Shown: piece by piece, positions 23,420-30,678 of the stretch
Layout of the letters: the number at the start of each line of letters is the position of its first letter
How positions within the stretch are numbered: the stretch's first letter is position 1
Assembly (NCBI GenBank): GCA_903970125.1
Contig: CAJCHW010000098.1
Span: 1 to 41,405 of the forward strand
Source: Chlamydiota bacterium
GTDB lineage: Bacteria; Actinomycetota; Thermoleophilia; Solirubrobacterales; Solirubrobacteraceae
Length of the DNA stretch: 41,405 nucleotides
Direction of reading: 5' to 3'
Made by a program: the position numbers and the translations under genes
The notes under the pieces: model-generated
Database searches by the model: none
What the model was told of the DNA's origin: nothing
Seen by the model: only the letters and a program-made list of their open reading frames with translations

Positions 23420-25204
23420 ATGGCCAGCGGTTCGAGCGTTGACAGCCCCGCGCAGGGCCAAAAGCAGTCGCAGCCGCCACCGGTGGGGAGGTCCGCCGGC
23501 GGGTTCGAGCCAAGATGCGCCAATTGCAGCGCTGCGCTCGCTCACGACCAGCGCTACTGCGTGGAGTGCGGTGCACGAACCGGACCGCTCCCGCATACCA
23601 TTGCCGAGCGCATCGCTGCCGCAACACGTCTGCGACTCACTTCGGCGGGGTCGCCCGCAAGCGACGCCGACTCAAATGCCGGGCACGTCGCTACGGAGCC
23701 GACGCGGGCTGCCTGGGCGACGCGTCTGTTGCCCGGCGGGTTGGCGCGCTTCGCGCCGTCTGCGATGGCGGTGTCGGTTATGTCGCCGCTGTGCTTCGGC
23801 GTGGTCATTGGTGCCGAGGTGAGCCCGGCGACCCAAAGCCAGGGACCAATACGGGTAGCCGTCACCGCGCCAACCACCAACTCAAATGCGCCTGCGGTGG
23901 GCGCCTCGGCGGGCGAATCCGCGACTTCCTCCGGCGTTGCGGGGAGTGGCACAGCTGAAGCTCCCGGGGCGGCCTCGAAAAACGCGGCCTCGACCGGCAA
24001 CTCGGCACCAGCCAACACCCGCAACAAGGGCTCAAAGGGCATGTCGGGCGCTGGGACCACACCGCCCGCACCAACAGCGTTGCCCCCGATCAAACACGTC
24101 TTTTTGATCGTGCTTTCCGACCAGGGCTTTCAGCAAAGCTTCGGCGCCGGCGCAACGGCGCCGTATCTGTCGCAAACCCTGCCCAAAGAGGGCGAGTTGG
24201 TTGAGTCCTATTACGCAGTCGCCGGCGGCGAGCTTGCAAATGAGGTGGCGCTCATCAGCGGTCAGGGACCAACGGCTCAACTTGAACAGGACTGCCCGAC
24301 GTACTCGGAAATCGTCCCTGGGACCCCCGCTGCTGAAGGGCAGGTGATCGGCACCGGCTGCGTGTACCCGAAGGCGACAGACAGCCTCGCCAATGAGCTC
24401 ACCAGCGCAAACGACACGTGGACCGCGTACATCGAAGGTGAGGGAGTCGGCGAAGGCGGGCCCGGCGGCTGTAGCCACCCGACCCTCGGCAGTCCCGACA
24501 GCGAACTGGCTCCGACGACCACTGACAACTATGTGACCTGGCGCAACCCCTTCGTCTACTTCCAGTCGCTGACCGAGTCCCCGGCCTGTGGCGGCAACGA
24601 CCTGGGGATCGCCGCGCTTGGCACCGATCTGACCAGCGCCGGCACAACCCCCACGTTTGCCTACATCGCACCGGACCCGTGCGACGACGGCTCCGAAGTG
24701 CCGTGCGCCGCAGGCAAGCCGGCCGGCCTCGCGCCCGCCGAAGCGTTCCTGAAGCGGATCGTGCCCGAGATCAAGTCCTCGCCGGCCTACAAGCACGGTG
24801 GGCTGATCGCGATCACCTTTGACCAGGCGCCCCAGAGCGGCCCCAACGCCGACTCCACGGGGTGCTGCATGAACGCCCCCTATCCAAACGCGCGGAGCAC
24901 GCCAACGTCGACCACATCCACAACCACGACGGCGACTGGCACGAGCCCCACCTCGTCCTCGACAACGACCACGACGGCGACTGGCACGACGGGCGTCGAA
25001 GGCGCGACGGTCGGCGGCGGGCACGTCGGTCTGCTGCTCATCTCCAAATACGTCAAGCCAGGCACACGCGCCCTCACAGGGCAGTACAACCACTTCTCAC
25101 TGCTGCGCACGATCGAGAACCTGTTCGGCCTGAAGCCACTGGGCTACGCGGGACAGCCCGGGCTTCTGGCATTCGACAAGAGCGTGTTCAACGCGTACAA
25201 GTAG
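23420..25204 (+). CDS. Zinc-ribbon membrane protein with degenerate phosphoesterase domain
   Basis: The ATG at 23420 gives 594 residues; the open frame begins at 23315. Order: zinc ribbon CANC (33-36) and CVEC (47-50), a hydrophobic segment (about 110-131), an Ala/Ser/Thr/Gly linker, then a phosphoesterase-family domain (PF04185 type: acid phosphatase/phospholipase C) from about residue 224. Family landmarks are IKHVFLIVL, EVALISGQGPT, LIAITFD, GHVGLLLIS and NHFSLLRTIENLFGL. However the metal motif, normally MENRSFD, reads LSDQGFQ, and the usual DE is DQ, so the active site is altered. A Thr/Ser-rich insertion (about 495-530) carries a 22-bp direct repeat. Location is probably membrane-anchored with the domain outside. 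Phosphate release from organic esters is possible; loss of activity is equally possible. Confidence 0.82.
   Translation: MASGSSVDSPAQGQKQSQPPPVGRSAGGFEPRCANCSAALAHDQRYCVECGARTGPLPHTIAERIAAATRLRLTSAGSPASDADSNAGHVATEPTRAAWATRLLPGGLARFAPSAMAVSVMSPLCFGVVIGAEVSPATQSQGPIRVAVTAPTTNSNAPAVGASAGESATSSGVAGSGTAEAPGAASKNAASTGNSAPANTRNKGSKGMSGAGTTPPAPTALPPIKHVFLIVLSDQGFQQSFGAGATAPYLSQTLPKEGELVESYYAVAGGELANEVALISGQGPTAQLEQDCPTYSEIVPGTPAAEGQVIGTGCVYPKATDSLANELTSANDTWTAYIEGEGVGEGGPGGCSHPTLGSPDSELAPTTTDNYVTWRNPFVYFQSLTESPACGGNDLGIAALGTDLTSAGTTPTFAYIAPDPCDDGSEVPCAAGKPAGLAPAEAFLKRIVPEIKSSPAYKHGGLIAITFDQAPQSGPNADSTGCCMNAPYPNARSTPTSTTSTTTTATGTSPTSSSTTTTTATGTTGVEGATVGGGHVGLLLISKYVKPGTRALTGQYNHFSLLRTIENLFGLKPLGYAGQPGLLAFDKSVFNAYK
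24923..24989 (+). repeat. 22-bp direct repeat in the Thr/Ser-rich insertion
   Basis: Identical 22-bp copies at 24923-24944 and 24968-24989 encode TTTATGT-like tracts in the phosphoesterase-like protein. This is a low-complexity region that could expand or contract by slippage. Confidence 0.8.
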
Positions 25205-25256
25205 GCGGGTGGCGGAGGTCGCCCGCTGAACGGGTGCCTGCGTGCGTGCGCCAACG

Positions 25257-25289
25257 TTCACAAGCTCTTCACAGGTCGATCACCAATTT
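25257..25289 (+). promoter_or_regulatory. Three-unit Pho-box-like array upstream of the orphan winged-helix gene
   Basis: Three consecutive 11-bp units, TTCACAAGCTC, TTCACAGGTCG and ATCACCAATTT, in the 229-bp gap between the phosphoesterase-like gene and the winged-helix gene, oriented toward the latter. It is among the best Pho-box candidates in the window. The rest of the gap holds several copies of GCACGCACG in both orientations (near 25241, 25302 and 25351) and nothing else recognised. Confidence 0.62.
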
Positions 25290-25433
25290 GCAACCGGGCT
25301 TGCACGCACGGGCGCAAAAATGCCCGTCCGGCGCTGATTTGCCGGCCTCCGCACGCACGCAACAGGGACGGCGACGACGATTTCCACAAGCCCCACCCAC
25401 AACGGCAACAACTCAGGCCAGGCGGGCATCCTC

Positions 25434-25730
25434 TTGGCCGGCGACCTTGAGATCTGGCCCGCCGACGGGCTCGTGCTTGCGACCGGCCACCCAATGACGC
25501 TGTCGGTGAGGGAGTTCCAGCTGCTGGTGGCAATGGCCAAGCGCGAAGGTTCGATCGCCACGCGTGAGGAACTCTACGGAGAGGCCTGGCACACCGAGCT
25601 GAAGCCCGGAGACCGCTCGGTCGACGTCTACGTAAGCCGCTTGCGGCGCAAGCTCACACGAGCCATACCGGGGCGCAGCTATATCCATACCCACCCCGGT
25701 TTCGGCTACCGCTTTCAGGCCGACGTCTAG
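25434..25730 (+). CDS. Orphan OmpR/PhoB-type winged-helix DNA-binding protein
   Basis: A 98-residue product consisting almost entirely of a Trans_reg_C winged helix: GDLEIWPADG at the start, LSVREFQLLVAM, the recognition-helix region DRSVDVYVSRLRRKL and the wing SYIHTHPGFGYRF. There is no receiver domain, and the frame has a stop at 25335 with no room upstream for one. The start is a TTG at 25434 after a GGCGGG-like site; no ATG or GTG is available in frame. The domain closely resembles that of the full response regulator at 30679 (DRSVDV.V..LR.KL, YIHTH.G.GYRF). It lies upstream of pstS3 and downstream of a three-unit Pho box. It may compete for or share Pho boxes without phosphorylation; this is inference. 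Confidence 0.85.
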   Translation: MAGDLEIWPADGLVLATGHPMTLSVREFQLLVAMAKREGSIATREELYGEAWHTELKPGDRSVDVYVSRLRRKLTRAIPGRSYIHTHPGFGYRFQADV

Positions 25731-25775
25731 ATCCCAGCGCGCGTGCAGCCGGACGGCGATACTTCGCCGCGTGCT

Positions 25776-25797
25776 TTTACAGAATGTTTACAAGCGG
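25776..25797 (+). promoter_or_regulatory. Pho-box-like tandem repeat upstream of pstS3
   Basis: Units TTTACAGAATG and TTTACAAGCGG, 11 bp apart, oriented toward pstS3 and about 113 bp upstream of its GTG. They lie directly after the winged-helix gene in the 180-bp gap. Confidence 0.58.
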
Positions 25798-25823
25798 TCC
25801 TGCGGGGCGCCGCACACTGAGCC

Positions 25824-25847
25824 TGGCGCCGGCGTCTGGCGGCGCCA
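25824..25847 (+). other. Hairpin in the pstS3 leader
   Basis: Arms TGGCGCC (25824-25830) and GGCGCCA (25841-25847) with a 10-nt loop lie between the Pho-box-like repeat and pstS3. No T-run follows, so a terminator is unlikely. It may be a leader structure or simply GC-rich chance. Confidence 0.3.
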
Positions 25848-25898
25848 TCCTGAGCGCTTGCGCCGATCGGTGAGCTCGCCGGACCTGCCCCACACCAC

Positions 25899-25905
25899 AA
25901 GGAGG
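25899..25905 (+). promoter_or_regulatory. Ribosome-binding site for the GTG start of pstS3
   Basis: AAGGAGG is 5 nt upstream of the GTG at 25911, which fixes the start at that codon. Confidence 0.85.
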
Positions 25906-25910
25906 ACGCC

Positions 25911-26942
25911 GTGCCGCATCGCAGGACCGTCTTGCTCGCCGGCCTGATCCCGCTGACCGTCGGCGCGTGCGGATCAAGCTCCAGCTCTCCCGCAACAGAC
26001 TCAAAACAGCTTGTGGGTGCGGGCAGCACGCTCGTGGCCCCGCTGCTGTCGCAGTGGCAGCCGGAATACAACAAGCAGGCGGGAGTCACCGTGGCCTACA
26101 GCGCGATTGGCTCCGGGGGGGGTATCGCCCAGATAACCGCCCGCACCATCGACTTCGGCGCCAGCGATGCACCGCTCAGCGAAGACCAGTCCAAGGAAGC
26201 AAACGGCGTGGTGCAGATCCCGTGGGCGCTGGCAGCCACCACCGTGGCCTACAACGTGCCCGGCGTGCCCACCGAACTGAAGCTCACGGGACCGCTGCTG
26301 GCCGAAATCTTTCTGGGCAAGGTGACGACGTGGAACGACCCAAGGATCGCCGCCGCCAACCCCGGCGTCACCTTGCCGGCGCTGAAGATCATCCCGGTGC
26401 ACCGCTCCGACTCAAGCGGCGACACCTACGCATTCACCAACTACCTCTCGCACGTGAGTCCTGAATGGAAGGCATCGGTGGGCACGTCGACGGAGGTCGC
26501 GTTCCCCGGCGGGATCGGCGGCAAGGGCAATTCCGGTGTCGGTGGGGCGATCGCCTCGACTCCCGGCGCAATCGGCTACATCGCGATCTCCTACGTGCTC
26601 GCCAACAAGCTCGACTTCGCGCTGATCGCCAACGCCGCCGGCAACTACCCGGTCCCGGATGTGGTGAGCATCGAAGCGGCCGCCAAGACCCTCAAAAGCG
26701 TGCCCTCCAACAACGAAGTCTCGATCGTCGATCCACCCGCCTCAGCCCCGAACGCTTACCCGATCTCGACCTTCACCTACGCGCTCGTGCCACTGAAATC
26801 ACCGAAGGCGGACACGCTCAAGGCGTTTTTGAAATGGGCAATCACGGCTGGGCAAAAGTTCGGGCCAAAGCTCGATTTCGCACCGCTGCCGGCTGAGATC
26901 CTGTCGGCGGATGAAACAACGATCGCAAGGATCGAAAACTAG
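25911..26942 (+). CDS. pstS: Phosphate-binding lipoprotein PstS (copy 3)
   Basis: A 343-residue protein with a GTG start supported by AAGGAGG 5 nt upstream. The signal peptide ends in a clear lipobox (LTVGAC), so the protein is lipid-anchored, unlike PstS1. Phosphate-loop motifs are GAGSTLVAPL, AIGSGGGI, DFGASDAPL and RSDSSGDTYAFTNYL; the loop has Ser where PstS2 has Gly (RSDGSG). The C-terminus (LKWAITAGQKFGPKLDFAPLP) is typical. It is closely similar to PstS2. First gene of the pst3 operon; pstC3 follows after 60 bp. Confidence 0.95.
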   Translation: MPHRRTVLLAGLIPLTVGACGSSSSSPATDSKQLVGAGSTLVAPLLSQWQPEYNKQAGVTVAYSAIGSGGGIAQITARTIDFGASDAPLSEDQSKEANGVVQIPWALAATTVAYNVPGVPTELKLTGPLLAEIFLGKVTTWNDPRIAAANPGVTLPALKIIPVHRSDSSGDTYAFTNYLSHVSPEWKASVGTSTEVAFPGGIGGKGNSGVGGAIASTPGAIGYIAISYVLANKLDFALIANAAGNYPVPDVVSIEAAAKTLKSVPSNNEVSIVDPPASAPNAYPISTFTYALVPLKSPKADTLKAFLKWAITAGQKFGPKLDFAPLPAEILSADETTIARIEN

Positions 26943-27002
26943 GAGGCTTGCCCCAGGCTGGGCGATCGCCGCAAGCGATCGTCGCACCTGCGGGCGCCGA
27001 AC

Positions 27003-28010
27003 ATGACCACATATTCCTCGGGTACCCCTGTCGCCGCGGTGCGCCTCTCAAGCGCGCGGCGCACTGCCGTCGACCGTGCGGGCGATCCGATCCTGCGCGG
27101 GCTGACCTGGCTGGCGTCGGCAGTGGCGATCGTGCTTTTCGTGGCCCTGGTCTACAAGGTCTGCGATCTGGCGGGCGAATCGTTCTCTCACTATGGGCTT
27201 TCGTTCATCGGACGCGAGACCTGGAACCCGAACCCGAGCACCAAGACTTACGGGTTCGGCGCCGCCGACTTCCTCTTCGGCACCGCCGTGACCTCGTTCT
27301 TTGCACTGCTGATCGCAGCTCCCACCTCGGTCGCAATCGCGCTGTTCTTGACCGAGCTTGCGCCGCGCCGGGCGCGCCGGCCGGTGGCGACGCTGGTGGA
27401 ACTGCTTGCCGCGATCCCGAGCGTCGTGCTCGGGCTCTGGGGCCTGATCGTGCTTGCGCCGATCATGAGCTCGACGATCGAGCCAGCGCTGCACGCCGTG
27501 CTCGGCTGGATCCCCCTGTTTTCGGGCACGCCGTCAAGCGTGGGCATCCTCACTGGAGTCGTGATCCTCACGATCATGACCGTGCCAATCGTTTCGGCAG
27601 TGATGCACGAGCTGTTCGGCACCGTGCCCGGGGAGCTCAAGGAGGCGGCGTTGGCACTCGGTGCGACCCGCTGGGAGATGGTGCGCATGGTGATGCTGCC
27701 GTACGCACGCTCCGGCATGGTGGGAGCGGTCATCCTCGGGCTCGGCCGCGCCCTCGGCGAGGCGATCGCGGTCGCGCTGGTGGTGGGCAACGCCGACGCA
27801 ATCCACACTTCACTGTTTGAACCGGGCTCCACGCTGGCCAGCCACATCGCCGCGGAGTACCAGGGGGCAACGACGAGCCTGCAGATCTCCTCACTTGCGT
27901 ACCTCGCTGTGATCCTGCTGGCACTCTCGGTGATCGCCAACCTGATCGCGCGGCTGATCGCGCGGCGGGCGCCCCTGCGCCTTGGCGCTGGCGTGGGAGG
28001 CCCCGAATGA
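27003..28010 (+). CDS. pstC: Phosphate ABC transporter permease PstC (copy 3)
   Basis: A 335-residue permease with an ATG start. The features parallel PstC2: SFIGRETWNPNPSTKTYGFG outside the membrane, LAAIPSVVLGLWGLIVLAP, EAA loop ALGATRWEMVRMVMLP and GRALGEAIAVALVVG. Six membrane segments are predicted after an N-terminal stretch of about 35 residues. It pairs with PstA3, whose start overlaps its stop by 4 bp. Confidence 0.95.
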   Translation: MTTYSSGTPVAAVRLSSARRTAVDRAGDPILRGLTWLASAVAIVLFVALVYKVCDLAGESFSHYGLSFIGRETWNPNPSTKTYGFGAADFLFGTAVTSFFALLIAAPTSVAIALFLTELAPRRARRPVATLVELLAAIPSVVLGLWGLIVLAPIMSSTIEPALHAVLGWIPLFSGTPSSVGILTGVVILTIMTVPIVSAVMHELFGTVPGELKEAALALGATRWEMVRMVMLPYARSGMVGAVILGLGRALGEAIAVALVVGNADAIHTSLFEPGSTLASHIAAEYQGATTSLQISSLAYLAVILLALSVIANLIARLIARRAPLRLGAGVGGPE

Positions 28011-28912
28011 GCCCTCCAGCACCAACGGCCACGCTGGCTGGTCGGCTCATGGGCGACGTGCGGCTGCGGCGGCGCAGGGCACTCAACCGCACGATGGAAA
28101 CGGTCGCAACGCTGGCGGCGGTTGCAGCGGTGGTGGTGCTCGCGGTTGTGTTCGTGTCGGTCGTGATCAAGGGCATCGGCGCGATCAACCTGGACTTTCT
28201 GATCCACTCAGAAGTGCCCTTCGGTCAAAGCGGCGGCGGCATCGCAAACGCGATCGTCGGCACGATCGTGCTCGTCGCGCTGGCAAGCGCGATGGCGATC
28301 CCCGTTGGGATCCTCGTGGGCCTCCACGCATCGGAGTTTGCCCGCCCGCGCACTGCGGCGGCGGTGCGCTTTGCGCTCGATCTGCTCAACGGCGTGCCGA
28401 CGATCGTCACGGGCATCTTCGTGTTCGGCCTGCTGGTGGTGGGACACACCCAGAGCGGCTATGCAGGCGCATTTGCGCTGGCAATCGTGATGTTGCCAAT
28501 CGTTGCCCGGGCGGCCCAAGAGGTGCTCTCGCTGGTGCCGGCCACCGTCCGCGAGGGCGCGCTCGCACTCGGAGCCACGCGCTGGCGCGCTGTCGTCCGG
28601 GTCGTACTGCCGACTGCCTCCAGCGGCCTGATCACGGGCGCCTTGCTGGCGGTGGCGCGCGCCGCCGGCGAGACAGCGCCACTGCTTTTCACGAGCTCGA
28701 TCCTGACGACGACGGGAGTCTCGACGAATCCCGGCCAGACGCTCGTCTCGATCCCGCTGCGGATATACCAACTCGCCGAAGGCACGAGCCCGTCAGAACA
28801 CTCCGAGGCGTGGGCGGCGGCGTTGCTTTTGATCCTCGCGGTGCTTGCGATCAACGTCGTTGCGCGCGCGCTCTACGGGCGCACCAGAGCGCGGATGGCC
28901 GCGATGCAGTGA
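28007..28912 (+). CDS. pstA: Phosphate ABC transporter permease PstA (copy 3)
   Basis: A 301-residue permease; ATG overlaps the pstC3 stop (ATGA). The signatures are [19 protein letters not shown] loop [16 protein letters not shown] and [15 protein letters not shown]. The N-terminal extension is shorter than that of PstA2. pstB3 starts 7 bp after its stop. Confidence 0.95.
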   Translation: MSPPAPTATLAGRLMGDVRLRRRRALNRTMETVATLAAVAAVVVLAVVFVSVVIKGIGAINLDFLIHSEVPFGQSGGGIANAIVGTIVLVALASAMAIPVGILVGLHASEFARPRTAAAVRFALDLLNGVPTIVTGIFVFGLLVVGHTQSGYAGAFALAIVMLPIVARAAQEVLSLVPATVREGALALGATRWRAVVRVVLPTASSGLITGALLAVARAAGETAPLLFTSSILTTTGVSTNPGQTLVSIPLRIYQLAEGTSPSEHSEAWAAALLLILAVLAINVVARALYGRTRARMAAMQ

Positions 28913-28919
28913 GCCGTCG

Positions 28920-29825
28920 ATGAGCCGCCGCCCTGCGATCTCACCAACGCGCAAAGACCATCCTCGCGGCGCTTGGCCGCCGAGCGGCGCGCGAGCCGGC
29001 GCGCCAGTTGTCACCATGGACGATGTGCCCGAAGCCAGCCTCAGTCCGACGCTGCCCGGCGTGCACAAGCCCGCGCCGAGCGTGCGGATCCGCGGACTGC
29101 GCGCGTACTACGGCGACGCAGAACGAGTGAAGGGCATAGACCTCGACCTCAATGCCAACGAGGTCACCGCGATCATCGGACCCTCAGGGTGCGGCAAATC
29201 GACGATGATCCGCTGTATCAATCGCATGCACGAGGAGATTCCCGGCGCCCGCAGCGAGGGCAGGGTCGTGCTCGACGACGTCAACCTTTACGACCCAAGC
29301 GTCGACGTGATCGCGGTCCGGCGAACGGTTGGCATGGTCTTTCAGCGGCCCAACCCGTTTCCCACGATGTCGATCTTCGACAATGTCGCAGCCGGCCCGC
29401 GCTTGGCCAACAGACGCCGCAGCGATCTACAGGCAGCGGTGCGCACGGCGCTGGAAGGTGCAGGTCTTTGGCAGGAAGTTGCCGATCGCCTGTCGGAGCC
29501 GGCCACCGGACTCTCCGGCGGCCAGCAACAGCGTCTGTGCATAGCGCGCTCGCTGGCCGTCGATCCCGAGGTGATTCTGATGGACGAGCCCTGCTCGGCA
29601 TTGGACCCAACGGCGAGCCTTCGCATCGAGCAGCTGATCGACGAGCTGAAGCGGCGCGTGACGATCGCCATCGTCACGCATAACATGCAACAGGCAGCAC
29701 GAGTGGCCGATCGCACCGCCTTCATGCTCGACGGCGAACTGATCGAGGTCGGCCCCACCCACCACATGTTCACGAGCCCAAGCGACCCCCGCACCGAGGA
29801 CTATGTCACCGGCAAGTTCGGCTAA
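28920..29825 (+). CDS. pstB: Phosphate ABC transporter ATPase PstB (copy 3)
   Basis: The ATG at 28920 (301 residues) begins 7 bp after pstA3; the open frame starts earlier, inside pstA3, and an ATG at 29016 would give a PstB of near-standard length. The ABC domain is complete: Walker [11 protein letters not shown]-loop [16 protein letters not shown], signature [15 protein letters not shown], Walker [14 protein letters not shown] and [13 protein letters not shown]. The end [10 protein letters not shown] is the standard PstB terminus. Its last 23 bp overlap phoU. Confidence 0.95.
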   Translation: MSRRPAISPTRKDHPRGAWPPSGARAGAPVVTMDDVPEASLSPTLPGVHKPAPSVRIRGLRAYYGDAERVKGIDLDLNANEVTAIIGPSGCGKSTMIRCINRMHEEIPGARSEGRVVLDDVNLYDPSVDVIAVRRTVGMVFQRPNPFPTMSIFDNVAAGPRLANRRRSDLQAAVRTALEGAGLWQEVADRLSEPATGLSGGQQQRLCIARSLAVDPEVILMDEPCSALDPTASLRIEQLIDELKRRVTIAIVTHNMQQAARVADRTAFMLDGELIEVGPTHHMFTSPSDPRTEDYVTGKFG

Positions 29826-30570
29826 CGGACCCTTCGGGGCCTGGGGAGACGGGGCGCCTGCCGCGGCGGGCAGGCCCCACTTCCAGCAGCAGCTGCGCGA
29901 GCTCGAGCAGCGCGCGCTCGGGGGTCTTGACATCGTGGTCGAGCAGCTGGATCGCACGATGGAGTCGCTAGCTCACCAGGACATCGAGCTGGCGGAAATG
30001 GTCATCGCAGACGACGACCGCGTGGACGGCCGCTACATGGAAGTGCACCAAGCCATCCTCTCGCTGCTGGCGCTGCAGGCCCCAGTCGCCGGAGATCTGC
30101 GCCTGGTGGCGGCGCTCCTGCACGTGCTCAAGGCGCTTGAGCGCATGGGCGATCAATGCGTCAACATCGCCAAGGTGATCCCGCTGTCGGGGCGTGAACC
30201 ACCCGTGCGCCACGATGTGCTCGAACGCCTGCTGCGCATGGGCTCGTGCGCGCGCGCCGAGGCCGTGCAGTGCAAGGAGGCATTTGCGACCCGAGACGTC
30301 GTGCTCGCCGAGGATCTCGTGCGCCAGGATCGCGAGATCAACCGGCTCAACCGGGAGATCTTCCGCATGGCGCTTGAGATCGGCGATGATCCGGACACGC
30401 GGGAGTGGGCGATGCACATGATCCTTGTGGCACGCGCGCTCGAGCGCATCGGCGACAACGCCGTGGACATCGGCGAGCAGGTGGTATTCGTCGTCACCGG
30501 GCTCTTCAGTGAGTTCTCGGACTCCTCGCACCTGATGGGCCCGCAGGCGCGCCAGACACCGAAGCCCTGA
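29803..30570 (+). CDS. phoU: Phosphate signalling regulator PhoU
   Basis: A 255-residue helical protein with two PhoU repeats. The first is about residues 28-120 ([20 protein letters not shown] and [21 protein letters not shown]) and the second about 130-235 ([20 protein letters not shown]). The E-R-x-G-D metal-binding motifs are intact in both. PhoU links Pst transport to the phosphate sensor kinase and normally shuts off the Pho response when phosphate is plentiful. The ATG at 29803 overlaps pstB3 by 23 bp; about 25 extra N-terminal residues precede the family start. It is followed by a PhoB-like response regulator, the usual partner, but no kinase gene. Confidence 0.95.
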   Translation: MSPASSANGPFGAWGDGAPAAAGRPHFQQQLRELEQRALGGLDIVVEQLDRTMESLAHQDIELAEMVIADDDRVDGRYMEVHQAILSLLALQAPVAGDLRLVAALLHVLKALERMGDQCVNIAKVIPLSGREPPVRHDVLERLLRMGSCARAEAVQCKEAFATRDVVLAEDLVRQDREINRLNREIFRMALEIGDDPDTREWAMHMILVARALERIGDNAVDIGEQVVFVVTGLFSEFSDSSHLMGPQARQTPKP

Positions 30571-30617
30571 CTGCATTCGCGCGCGACGAACCCAGCAAAT
30601 CGCGGCAAAGGGCGTTT

Positions 30618-30639
30618 ACGTCTGTAAAGATCCTGTGAC
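30618..30639 (-). promoter_or_regulatory. Pho-box-like repeat upstream of the response regulator
   Basis: Minus-strand units GTCACAGGATC and TTTACAGACGT, 11 bp apart, in the gap between phoU and the response regulator. The orientation is opposite to the gene, so autoregulation is only a possibility. Confidence 0.4.
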
Positions 30640-30678
30640 CATTCGGCGCGACATCGCACGTCGGCTCAGGTTGTGCTT

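Noticed and set aside
25309-25326. Small hairpin CGGGC...GCCCG before the winged-helix gene
   Set aside because: A 5-bp stem with no T-run in this base composition is not evidence of a terminator.
25241-25359. Three GCACGCACG copies as a CRISPR-like or iteron array
   Set aside because: The copies are short, unevenly spaced and in both orientations, with no cas or replication gene; GC-rich chance is enough.
24862-25497. 211-residue frame running from the phosphoesterase-like gene into the winged-helix gene
   Set aside because: Its first part is an off-frame reading of the Thr/Ser repeat (His/Asp-rich) and the rest has no recognisable feature; both real genes use other frames.
25338-25730. 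Winged-helix gene as the remnant of a broken full response regulator
   Set aside because: Only 229 bp separate it from the upstream gene, no receiver-like sequence is visible in any frame there, and the DNA-binding domain is intact.
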